Shown here piece after piece: positions 1 through 5,370 of a stretch of DNA of 6,132 bases (within the stretch, counting starts at the first letter, position 1; each line of letters begins with the position of its first letter). This DNA is from Chloroflexota bacterium. GTDB lineage: Bacteria; Chloroflexota; Anaerolineae; UBA3071. Under the pieces are notes generated by a model. The model searched no databases and was not told the origin of the DNA. It was given only the letters and a program-made list of their open reading frames with translations. The stretch spans positions 1,194 through 7,325 of the forward strand of contig JACNHM010000340.1 in NCBI GenBank assembly GCA_014383605.1. The letters are read 5' to 3'. The position numbers were made by a program, and so were the translations under genes.

Positions 1-97
1 CGCCCTGGCCGGCCAGCGCCTGGCTCAGTTCGTGGGTGTAATCCCCCACGCCGCCCTGCTGGGGCGGGAATTCGCCCGTGATCAGGCCAACTTTCAT
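1..97 (-). CDS. Glycosyltransferase family 4-like protein, N-terminal fragment (cut by window edge)
   Basis: Only the first 32 codons are inside the window. The translation opens MKVGLITGEFPPQQGGVGDY and continues with a helix containing THELSQAL. A short beta strand, a Gly/Glu-Phe-Pro-Pro turn, a GGVGDY loop and a helix are typical of the first Rossmann unit of GT4 (GT-B fold) glycosyltransferases, where the Gly-rich loop lies near the acceptor and donor cleft. The ATG overlaps the stop of the upstream glycosyltransferase gene in an ATGA (94-97), and a GAGGA ribosome site lies 6 nt upstream, so the start is well supported. It would act at the cytoplasmic face on an envelope glycan or glycolipid. 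Donor and acceptor cannot be told from this fragment. Confidence 0.75.
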   Translation of the reverse strand, partial: MKVGLITGEFPPQQGGVGDYTHELSQALAGQG

Positions 98-1050
98 CGG
101 GCATCCTCGCGGGGCAGGAGTCGGGAGCGGAGCACTTGGCGATAGGCCCGCATACGCGCCGCGCGCAGCGGCCGCTTGTGCCCCACCAGCCACTTGAGAC
201 CTTCTTCGGCCATCTGGAACACGTAGGTGGCCAACAGAAAAAACCGCAGCAGCCCCGCCGCCAGGCGGCCATGATGCTTACGAGAATAACGCACCTTGCT
301 GGTCTGAAAATGGATGTGCCGGGCGGGCACCATCTGCTCGCTGGACTTGCCCTCGTGATGGATCACCTGCGCCTCCGGCACGTAGGCGATCCGCCAACCC
401 ACGTCCCGGATGCGGCGGCAGAGGTCCATCTCCTCCGAGTACATGAAGAAACCTTCGTCGAAGCCGCCGACCTGCTCCAGCACCTCCCGCCGCGCCAGCA
501 GGCAGGCTCCCACCACCCAGTCCACCTCCTGCGCCACGTCATCGGGCCGGTCGGCCAGGCGGTAGCGCCGCGCCCACAGATTCCCCGGCCACCACAGCTC
601 CAGCAGCGTGCTCTCGAAGAGCGCCGTGGTCAGGGTGGGAAAACGGCGGCGAGAGGACTGCACCGAGCCATCGGGGTAGCGCAGTTGCGGGCCCAATGCG
701 CCCACCGCGGGATGTGTATCCATGTAGCCCACCATCGTCGCCAAGGCGTCGCCCACGACTTCGGTGTCGGGATTGAGGAACAGGACATAGCGCCCGCGGC
801 TGGCCGCCAGCCCCTGATTGTTGCCTCGCGTGAAGCCCAGATTGCGCTCGTTGGCGATCACGTGCACCTGCGGAAACTCAGCGCGCAACATTTCCAGGCT
901 GCCATCGCTGGAGGCGTTGTCCACGACGATAGTTTCCAGTTCCAGGTTACGGGTTCCAGGTTCCGGCATAGAGGCCAGACAGCGACGCAGGAGGTCCCGT
1001 ACGTTCCAATTGACGATGATGACCGATAGATCAACCACCGCACCCTTCAC
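94..1050 (-). CDS. Glycosyltransferase family 2 (rhamnosyltransferase/WbbL-like)
   Basis: 318 aa, GT-A fold enzyme expected to transfer a sugar from a nucleotide donor to an envelope glycan on the cytoplasmic face of the membrane. The N-terminus SVIIVNWN (9-16) and VVDNASSDGS (42-51) form the nucleotide-binding part. NLGFTRGNNQGL (70-81) and FLNPDTEV (91-98) carry the conserved GN.G and the metal-binding acidic (DxD-equivalent) motif. EEMDL (206-210) and HHEG (231-234) match the catalytic-base and C-terminal motifs of the WbbL-type subgroup. A hydrophobic stretch around 262-288 could associate with the membrane. The start is GTG overlapping the stop of the prenyl synthase (GTGA, 1047-1050). 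No strong ribosome site precedes it, and GTG at 1038 with AAGGG 4 nt upstream is an alternative. Residues 29-40 are encoded by a 7-bp tandem repeat. Rhamnose as the sugar is only a guess from subgroup resemblance and nearby gmd. Confidence 0.88.
   Translation of the reverse strand: MKGAVVDLSVIIVNWNVRDLLRRCLASMPEPGTRNLELETIVVDNASSDGSLEMLRAEFPQVHVIANERNLGFTRGNNQGLAASRGRYVLFLNPDTEVVGDALATMVGYMDTHPAVGALGPQLRYPDGSVQSSRRRFPTLTTALFESTLLELWWPGNLWARRYRLADRPDDVAQEVDWVVGACLLARREVLEQVGGFDEGFFMYSEEMDLCRRIRDVGWRIAYVPEAQVIHHEGKSSEQMVPARHIHFQTSKVRYSRKHHGRLAAGLLRFFLLATYVFQMAEEGLKWLVGHKRPLRAARMRAYRQVLRSRLLPREDAR
104..108 (-). promoter_or_regulatory. Ribosome binding site of the GT4-like gene
   Basis: The minus strand reads GAGGA here, 6 nt before the ATG at 97-95. 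It lies inside the last codons of the upstream glycosyltransferase, and it fixes the start of the truncated gene. Confidence 0.6.
931..965. repeat. Degenerate heptamer tandem repeat inside the GT2 gene (copy A)
   Basis: On the plus strand five consecutive 7-bp units run AGTTTCC, AGTTCCA, GGTTACG, GGTTCCA, GGTTCCG. The consensus is GGTTCCA. They encode residues 29-40 (PEPGTRNLELET) in the loop before the VVDN motif. The 35-bp array has kept the reading frame open. Confidence 0.75.
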
Positions 1051-2015
1051 AGATGCCGTTCGACGACGAAATCGGCTAACTCATGCAAGGTCTGCCGCGG
1101 CTCCACTGCTGGCAAGCTCCGGAGGGCCTCTTTGGCCTGAGCAATGAACCCGCGCGCCTCGCCGCGTGCCGCTTCAATGGCCGAAGAAAAGCGGATCATC
1201 TCCACGGCCTGCGCCAGGCCATCATCGCCATCCGCCCCTTCGATCAAGGCGCGCAATGCCTCCCGCCGCTCCGGGTGATTCTGCAGGAAGTAGAAGACAG
1301 GCAGCGTCAGGGTGCCTTGCCGGAGATCGCTGCCCACCGGCTTGCCCATCACCTCCTCATCGCCAGTGAAATCGAGGACGTCGTCCACCACCTGAAAGGC
1401 CATGCCCAGATAGCGGCCATAGTCGCGCAGCGACTGCACAGCCATCTCCGGCGCGCCGCTGAGCACCGCGCCCGACTCGGCAGAGGCTGCGAACAACGAG
1501 GCCGTCTTGCTGAAGATGCGGCGGTAGTACTCCTCCTCTGGCTGCTCCCAGTCCAGATGTCCGAAGATCTGCCGCAATTCGCCGTCGCAGATGGCCATCA
1601 GGGTTTGGGCAAAAAGGGAGATGACGCGTGGGTTCTCGGTCTCAGCGGCGAAGGCGGCCGCTTGTGCGAAGATGTAGTCACCGGCCAGCACCGTGCTGCC
1701 CTGATTCCAAGATGCATTGAGGGTCGCATTGCCCCGCCGCAGCAGCGCGCCATCAATCAAATCGTCGTGCACAAGGGTCGCCGTGTGCAGCATCTCCAGG
1801 GCCGCAGCAGCAGCGACTACCGCTTCCAGGTTGGCAGAAGGATAGAACCGGGCAGAGAGAATCGCCAGCGTGGGCCGCAAGCGCTTGCCCCCACTGTCCA
1901 GCAACGCCTGCAGGGCCGCTGCCAACGGTGCATAAGCCCCGACCGTGACGCCCCGCAGTTTCGCCTCCACCAGGGCCAGTTCCTCTTGCACAGGTTCCAA
2001 GATGGCCAGCAACAC
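1047..2015 (-). CDS. Long-chain trans-polyprenyl diphosphate synthase
   Basis: Class I (E-type) prenyltransferase of the IspB/HepT/solanesyl type. It condenses isopentenyl diphosphate onto allylic diphosphates in the cytoplasm, probably to make a quinone side chain. Counting from GTG at 2015 (322 aa), GGKRLRP (42-48) binds IPP. The first Asp-rich motif is DDLID (84-88) and the second is DDVLD (211-215), followed by GKPVGSDLRQGTLTLP (224-239). HTATLVH directly precedes the first motif. Small residues there are typical of synthases making C30 or longer chains, as in octaprenyl synthase, rather than of farnesyl or geranylgeranyl synthases. Start choice: AAGGAG (2021-2026) is placed 5 nt before GTG 2015. 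GTG 2036 or ATG 2033, which overlap the tatD stop, would add 7 or 6 residues but lack a ribosome site. Its 3' end overlaps the GT2 start by 4 bp. Exact chain length cannot be read from sequence. Confidence 0.92.
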   Translation of the reverse strand: MLLAILEPVQEELALVEAKLRGVTVGAYAPLAAALQALLDSGGKRLRPTLAILSARFYPSANLEAVVAAAAALEMLHTATLVHDDLIDGALLRRGNATLNASWNQGSTVLAGDYIFAQAAAFAAETENPRVISLFAQTLMAICDGELRQIFGHLDWEQPEEEYYRRIFSKTASLFAASAESGAVLSGAPEMAVQSLRDYGRYLGMAFQVVDDVLDFTGDEEVMGKPVGSDLRQGTLTLPVFYFLQNHPERREALRALIEGADGDDGLAQAVEMIRFSSAIEAARGEARGFIAQAKEALRSLPAVEPRQTLHELADFVVERHL

Positions 2016-2020
2016 CATCA

Positions 2021-2026
2021 CTCCTT
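2021..2026 (-). promoter_or_regulatory. Ribosome binding site for the polyprenyl synthase, suggesting an internal GTG start
   Basis: The minus strand reads AAGGAG. It is 5 nt from GTG (2015-2013) and only 2 nt from ATG (2018-2016). It lies downstream of the GTG and ATG codons that overlap the tatD stop, so it argues for the shorter protein. Confidence 0.5.
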
Positions 2027-2032
2027 GGGCCA

Positions 2033-2824
2033 TCACGTCAATCCGAAAAGCTGGCGGGCGTTGGCCGTTGTCTGACGAGCCACCGCCGCCTCCGTCACGC
2101 CCTGCAGTTCCGCCACGGCCGCGGCCACCAGTGCCACCCGCCCCGGTTCGTTGCGCTTTCCCCGATAGGGGTGCGGCGTGAGATAGGGCGCATCCGTCTC
2201 CACGAGCAGCCGCTCCAGCGGCAGTTCCCGCACCAGTGTCCGCAGGCGATGCGCGTTCAGAAACGTCACCGGGCCGGCAAGGCCCACGAGAAAGCCCAAA
2301 TCAGTCGCGCGCTCGGCCATAGCCTGGTCGCCGGAGAAGGCATGTAAGACGCCTTTGAGTTTTCGATTTTGCGCTTTGAACTTTGAGCTTTGAGCTTCTG
2401 CCAGGATGGCCATCACGTCGTCGTGCGCCTCGCGGCTGTGCACGATGACAGGCAGCTCCAGTTCGGCGGCCAGGGCCAACTGCTGCCGGAAAGCTCGCCG
2501 CTGCACGTCCCGCGGCGACAGGTCACGGTAGAAGTCCAGGCCCATCTCGCCGATGGCCACGACCTTGGGATGCGCCGCCAGCCGCCGCAGCTCAGCCATG
2601 ACCTCATCGGTCACCGTCTTGGCTTCGTGCGGATGCACACCCACGGCGGCGTAGACTTCAGGGTAGCGTTCGGCCAGGTCCACGGCCCGTTGGCTGCTCT
2701 TCAGATCGTAGCCGGGGTTGATGATGATCTGGACGCCGGCCGCCCGCGCCCGCTGCACGGCCTCATCGCGATCGCCGTCGAACCGGGAGAAGTCGAGGTG
2801 ACAGTGCGAATCAATCAGGTACAT
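2033..2824 (-). CDS. tatD: TatD family metal-dependent hydrolase (DNase)
   Basis: 263 aa, the normal family size. TatD enzymes are cytoplasmic TIM-barrel, two-metal hydrolases with 3'-5' DNase activity, linked to DNA repair. The start at ATG 2824 gives the classic opening MYLIDSHCHLDF; frame upstream of it has no family match. Ligand residues are all visible: H7 and H9 (SHCHLD), E93 (GEMGLD), H129 (VIVHSR), H161 (HAFSG) and D211 (ETDAP). VGVHPHEA (61-68) and the YRGKRNEP loop (220-227) are also typical. Residues 144-157 (AQSSKFKAQNRKLK), between H129 and H161, are encoded by a heptamer repeat and make this loop about 7 residues longer than I would expect, but no catalytic residue is disturbed. 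The gene overlaps the PIN gene by 14 bp, and its stop TGA is shared with possible starts of the prenyl synthase. AGAAGAGA about 9 nt upstream may serve as ribosome site. Confidence 0.95.
   Translation of the reverse strand: MYLIDSHCHLDFSRFDGDRDEAVQRARAAGVQIIINPGYDLKSSQRAVDLAERYPEVYAAVGVHPHEAKTVTDEVMAELRRLAAHPKVVAIGEMGLDFYRDLSPRDVQRRAFRQQLALAAELELPVIVHSREAHDDVMAILAEAQSSKFKAQNRKLKGVLHAFSGDQAMAERATDLGFLVGLAGPVTFLNAHRLRTLVRELPLERLLVETDAPYLTPHPYRGKRNEPGRVALVAAAVAELQGVTEAAVARQTTANARQLFGLT
2353..2394. repeat. Degenerate heptamer tandem repeat inside tatD (copy B)
   Basis: Six consecutive 7-bp units on the plus strand: CTTTGAG, TTTTCGA, TTTTGCG, CTTTGAA, CTTTGAG, CTTTGAG. The 42-bp array is a multiple of 3 and adds Lys/Gln/Ser-rich residues (about 144-157) to TatD. 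It is markedly AT-richer than the gene around it. Confidence 0.8.
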
Positions 2825-3329
2825 CAGCGAATATCTCTTCTTGATCCGGCAAGACAATATCCAGACGGGTCTCCATCTCACCGATCAGTGCACGAACCTC
2901 ATGCACCGAAAGGATACCCTTCACCCATAAGTCCCGCAAGATATCTCGCTGGCCCATAACATGCACACCCAGATCAGACGCACGCCGAGCGGCACGTTTG
3001 TCACTCGTCACAAACGTGCCCGAATGAGTCAGGCACCAAGCCAGCGAATCCGCCTCTCCCTTCTCAGGCTGAAAGGGACCCTGTGCCAGAGACACTTGCT
3101 CTGCGTCACCAATCGGAACCACCGTCCATTGACCGCTCTCTATCAGTTCAAGTGCTGGCCTCAGATCGGCATACCCAAGCGCCAGACCCTCTTGCAGCTC
3201 GCGATAGACGTTAGGTGAAACGGAGAGTGGCGCATCCAGAACCCGAAACAGCAGCCTCAGCCGATCAAGCTTGGCGAAGACCGACAGGATGTTGGTGTCA
3301 AGTAGACGTGTCACAGGCCCCTCGTTCAA
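2811..3329 (-). CDS. PIN-domain protein, VapC-like (DUF3368-type) putative toxin ribonuclease
   Basis: 172 aa. PIN domains are Mg2+-dependent ribonucleases that, as VapC-type toxins, cut RNA. The acidic site is complete: D11 in LLDTN (9-13), E44 in YRELQEG (42-48), E92 and D94 in GEADSLA (91-97), and D110 in SDKRAARR (109-116). The pattern GEAD, then SDKRAARRA, then a C-terminal KGIL helix resembles DUF3368-type PIN proteins, which are often paired with UPF0175 antitoxins; that assignment is from memory. The likely start is TTG at 3329, sharing TTGA with the stop of the upstream antitoxin-like gene. GTG at 3314, preceded by GAGGGG, would remove 5 residues. The 3' end overlaps tatD by 14 bp. 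Sampled GC is lower than in the sugar genes, suggesting acquisition. Toxicity is inferred, not shown. Confidence 0.85.
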   Translation of the reverse strand: MNEGPVTRLLDTNILSVFAKLDRLRLLFRVLDAPLSVSPNVYRELQEGLALGYADLRPALELIESGQWTVVPIGDAEQVSLAQGPFQPEKGEADSLAWCLTHSGTFVTSDKRAARRASDLGVHVMGQRDILRDLWVKGILSVHEVRALIGEMETRLDIVLPDQEEIFADVPD

Positions 3330-3754
3330 GCAAACTCTGGCTCCACTCCATGAGCACGCAGCAGATCAGGCACCTCAAAGCTCAGCACTCCGGCAATGGC
3401 TGCCGTCCAGCCGAAGGTGATGTTTTCGTTGGTACGGTAGCACTTCGCAGCAACAGCGTGACGTAGCGGCGCTGGTATGCCGTTTATCAGCTCCATCCGT
3501 TCCTCAGATGTCAGTGTCTCATCATTGATCGCCACATTTACCTTGCGTACCCATTCCATCACCTGGACTGCGGCGGCAGATTCCTTTTCGTCTTGCTCTC
3601 TCGCCTTGCGCATCACGATTTCGTCGGGAGGCAACCACCAGATGACAAGCTCATCACCTTCCTGAAAGCTCCCCATTTTTCGGACGCGTTCAGGCAACTT
3701 CACGCTACCATCTTGCCCGACAGTAGCTCGTTCACGAACCGATACCATTGCCAT
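3326..3754 (-). CDS. Antitoxin-like protein: AbrB/SpoVT-type N-terminus with UPF0175-like C-terminus
   Basis: 142 aa, start at ATG 3754 with GGAGG 6 nt upstream. The upstream open frame runs antisense-like through the end of the phosphohexomutase gene and is ignored. Residues about 4-50 fit a swapped-hairpin AbrB domain: a strand with ATVGQDGSVKLPERVRKMG (10-28), then EGDELVIWW and DEIVMRK. Residues 51-62 are a charged linker. Residues about 97-138, with LRHAVAAKCY, NITFGWTAAIAGVLSFEVPD and LLRAHGV, match the usual UPF0175 layout (helix, LGKAAELAG-like helix, FLELL-like helix, GI/GV end) by eye. It precedes the PIN gene with a 4-bp overlap, as expected for an antitoxin that neutralises the PIN protein and represses its own promoter. 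The AbrB call is fairly firm. The C-terminal call is weaker and needs a profile comparison. Confidence 0.75.
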   Translation of the reverse strand: MAMVSVRERATVGQDGSVKLPERVRKMGSFQEGDELVIWWLPPDEIVMRKAREQDEKESAAAVQVMEWVRKVNVAINDETLTSEERMELINGIPAPLRHAVAAKCYRTNENITFGWTAAIAGVLSFEVPDLLRAHGVEPEFA

Positions 3755-3760
3755 AACATA

Positions 3761-3765
3761 CCTCC
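3761..3765 (-). promoter_or_regulatory. Ribosome binding site of the antitoxin-like gene
   Basis: GGAGG on the minus strand, 6 nt before ATG 3754. It decides between this start and the second ATG at 3748, which is two codons on. Confidence 0.7.
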
Positions 3766-3790
3766 GCCTCCATCCCCTCACTGACAATCC

Positions 3791-3810
3791 AACTGGGCGG
3801 CACGCCAGTT
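3791..3810. promoter_or_regulatory. Small inverted repeat upstream of the toxin-antitoxin-like module, possible operator
   Basis: AACTGG (3791-3796) and CCAGTT (3805-3810) are perfect complements. With one bulged G the stem extends through CG/CG around a GCA loop. It lies 36 bp before the antitoxin-like start and 35 bp after the phosphohexomutase stop. It could be an AbrB-type self-regulatory operator or a weak transcript-end hairpin. There is no T-tract after it, so a simple terminator is less likely. Confidence 0.3.
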
Positions 3811-3819
3811 CGGCTTTGA

Positions 3820-3840
3820 CGAACCTGGAACCTGAAACCC
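3820..3840. repeat. Short heptamer repeat after the phosphohexomutase gene (copy C)
   Basis: Three 7-bp units on the plus strand: CGAACCT, GGAACCT, GAAACCC. The reverse complement gives AGGTTCC-type units, the same family as copy A but in the other orientation. It is intergenic and begins 5 bp beyond the stop of the phosphohexomutase gene. Confidence 0.6.
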
Positions 3841-3845
3841 CTATG

Positions 3846-5267
3846 CTATGCCAACCCCGCCAACTCCAGCCCTTCCTGCAAGATCGCCGGCACCAAATCC
3901 TGGCGCGTTGTCTCGCAGTACACGCGGATGATGGGTTCGGTGCCCGAAAAGCGCACCAAAAGCCAGCCGCCATCCTCCATGACGAACTTGTAGCCGTCCA
4001 CGGTGACGATAGCGGTCACTTTCAGGCCGGCGATGTGCTCCGGCCGGGCAGAGTCCAGCCGCGCCTTGGCCATAGGCCGCTTCTCGTCGGGGAAGCGAGT
4101 GTCCACGCGGTCGTAGTAGTGCGCCCCCACCTTGCTGTAGAGGTACTCGATGAGCTGTGAGGGGGTCTTGCCCGTCTGCACCATGAGGTCGAGCAGCAAC
4201 AGGCCAGCCAAGATGCCATCCCGCTCCGGCACGTGGCCGCGGAAGGCGTAGCCGCCGCTCTCCTCGCCGCCGATGAGGGCGTCCACTTCCAGCATCTTCG
4301 GAGCCACGTACTTGAAGCCCACGCCGGTCTGGTACACCGGCACGTCGTAGAGCGCCCCCAGCTTCTCCAGCATGGAGGTGGTGGAGAGAGTCTTGACGAT
4401 GGGGCCGCGCTCGCCGCGCACCTCCAGCAGGTACAGTGCCAACAGGGCGTAGACCTGAAGCTGGTTGATGAACGTGCCATGCTCGTCGCCCATGCCCACG
4501 CGGTCACTGTCACCGTCGAGAATGATGGCCACATCCGCGCCCAGCTCCCGCAGCTTCTGCAGGCCGACGTCCACGTTCGGCGGGATAGGCTCCGGCCTTT
4601 CCATCTCCGGGAACAGAGGGTGGCGCTCGGCGTGGATTTCGATGATCCGCGTGCGCCCGCCGCCGAGAATGCTGGGCAGCCACCCGGCGCCGTTGCCCCA
4701 CATGGCATCCACCAACACGGTGAAGCCGGCGTCCTTGATGGGCTGCACGTCAATGAGCCGCGCCAGTTGCGCCAGATAGGCCGGCGCCGGATCGAAGCGC
4801 TGCAGCAAACCCTGAGCCTCTGCCTCCGCCAGCGGCAGTCGCTTCACCTGCTCGATGGGCGGGATGCGGGCCTCGATCTCCCGCAGCCCCTGCGGGTCCA
4901 CAGCGCCGCCGTGCTCGTCCCGCACCTTGAAGCCGTTGTCCCAGGGCGGGTTGTGACTGGCGGTGATGTTGACGGCGCCAACAGCCTGGCGATCTACCAC
5001 GCTGTAGGAGATCACCGGCGTGGGCACGCCGCCGCCGCAGAAATGCACGGGGATGCCATTGCCGGCCAGCACCTCGGCCGCTGCGGCTGCGAAGTGCTCC
5101 GAAGCGAAGCGTTTGTCGCCGCCCACCACCACGCCGCCGTCGGTCGGCCCTTTCTCCAGCAGATAGGCAGCGAACCCCTGCGCGCAGCGGCGCACGTTGT
5201 CGAAAGTATAGTCCTCGGCGATACGGCCCCGCCAGCCGTCGGTGCCGAAATGAATGACGTCAGTCAC
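3846..5267 (-). CDS. Phosphoglucomutase/phosphomannomutase family protein (alpha-D-phosphohexomutase)
   Basis: 473 aa, close to the usual family size. It interconverts hexose-6-phosphate and hexose-1-phosphate in the cytoplasm, feeding nucleotide-sugar synthesis. The four family motifs are present in order: the phosphoserine loop TASHNP (102-107, S104), the Mg2+ loop DGDSDR (251-256), the sugar loop GGEESGG (333-339) and the phosphate loop RFSGTEP (439-445). The N-terminal FGTDGWRG (7-14) is also conserved. Start is GTG 5267 because GGGAGG lies 5 nt upstream. The gene follows gmd, so supplying mannose-1-phosphate for GDP-mannose is plausible. The GEESGG loop, however, does not clearly separate glucose from mannose specificity, so no symbol is given. 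It appears intact, and sampled GC (46 of 60 bases at 4861-4920) is much higher than in the next genes. Confidence 0.93.
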   Translation of the reverse strand: MTDVIHFGTDGWRGRIAEDYTFDNVRRCAQGFAAYLLEKGPTDGGVVVGGDKRFASEHFAAAAAEVLAGNGIPVHFCGGGVPTPVISYSVVDRQAVGAVNITASHNPPWDNGFKVRDEHGGAVDPQGLREIEARIPPIEQVKRLPLAEAEAQGLLQRFDPAPAYLAQLARLIDVQPIKDAGFTVLVDAMWGNGAGWLPSILGGGRTRIIEIHAERHPLFPEMERPEPIPPNVDVGLQKLRELGADVAIILDGDSDRVGMGDEHGTFINQLQVYALLALYLLEVRGERGPIVKTLSTTSMLEKLGALYDVPVYQTGVGFKYVAPKMLEVDALIGGEESGGYAFRGHVPERDGILAGLLLLDLMVQTGKTPSQLIEYLYSKVGAHYYDRVDTRFPDEKRPMAKARLDSARPEHIAGLKVTAIVTVDGYKFVMEDGGWLLVRFSGTEPIIRVYCETTRQDLVPAILQEGLELAGLA

Positions 5268-5272
5268 TATGT

Positions 5273-5278
5273 CCTCCC
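5273..5278 (-). promoter_or_regulatory. Ribosome binding site of the phosphohexomutase gene
   Basis: GGGAGG on the minus strand, 5 nt before the GTG start at 5267-5265. It is the strongest ribosome site in the window and supports the non-ATG start. Confidence 0.75.
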
Positions 5279-5287
5279 ACGTTCAGA

Positions 5288-5304
5288 GGTATCCACTCGA
5301 TACC
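5288..5304. repeat. Small perfect inverted repeat in the phosphohexomutase leader
   Basis: GGTATC (5288-5293) and GATACC (5299-5304) are perfect 6-bp complements around CACTC. It sits just upstream of the ribosome site of the phosphohexomutase gene and beside the large palindrome. It may be a protein-binding site, an mRNA hairpin, or an edge of the larger repeat. Confidence 0.4.
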
Positions 5305-5309
5305 CCCGG

Positions 5310-5364
5310 GTAGGGGCAAGCCTTGCGCCTGCCCACGGGGGCGACCGCAAGGGTTCGCCCCTAC
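5310..5364. repeat. Long imperfect palindrome (REP/MITE-like hairpin) between gmd and the phosphohexomutase gene
   Basis: The arms 5310-5334 and 5339-5364 pair around a 4-nt ACGG loop. GTAGGGGC pairs with GCCCCTAC. After one bulged C (5356) the pairing continues with AA/TT, a G-G mismatch, CCTTGCG/CGCAAGG, two mismatches, one G-T wobble and GCCC/GGGC. The outer end is 6 bp after the gmd stop. There is no T-tract, so intrinsic termination is not evident. It could stabilise the gmd mRNA end. GC-rich GTAGGGGC palindromes resemble dispersed intergenic repeats, but dispersal cannot be shown from one copy. Confidence 0.7.
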
Positions 5365-5370
5365 TCATCC

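Noticed and set aside
136..1029. Long plus-strand open frame opposite the GT2 gene
   Set aside because: It is a GC-rich shadow: His/Arg/Gln-rich low-complexity translation with no domain, and the opposite strand carries clear GT2 motifs.
1083..2075. 330-codon plus-strand open frame opposite the polyprenyl synthase
   Set aside because: No recognisable motif, and the minus strand has both Asp-rich prenyltransferase motifs. The openness follows from codon bias.
2825..2881. 19-residue N-terminal extension of TatD
   Set aside because: The family begins at MYLIDSHCHL. The extension only mirrors the PIN gene in another frame.
931..3840. CRISPR array made of the repeated units
   Set aside because: Units are 7 bp, contiguous and degenerate, with no spacers and no cas genes nearby.
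3755..3973. N-terminal extension of the antitoxin-like frame
   Set aside because: It overlaps the real 3' end of the phosphohexomutase gene out of frame, is Arg/Trp/Cys-rich, and a strong ribosome site supports ATG 3754.
5310..5364. Rho-independent terminator after gmd
   Set aside because: The hairpin is strong but no run of T follows on the transcribed strand in either direction, so it is listed as a repeat.
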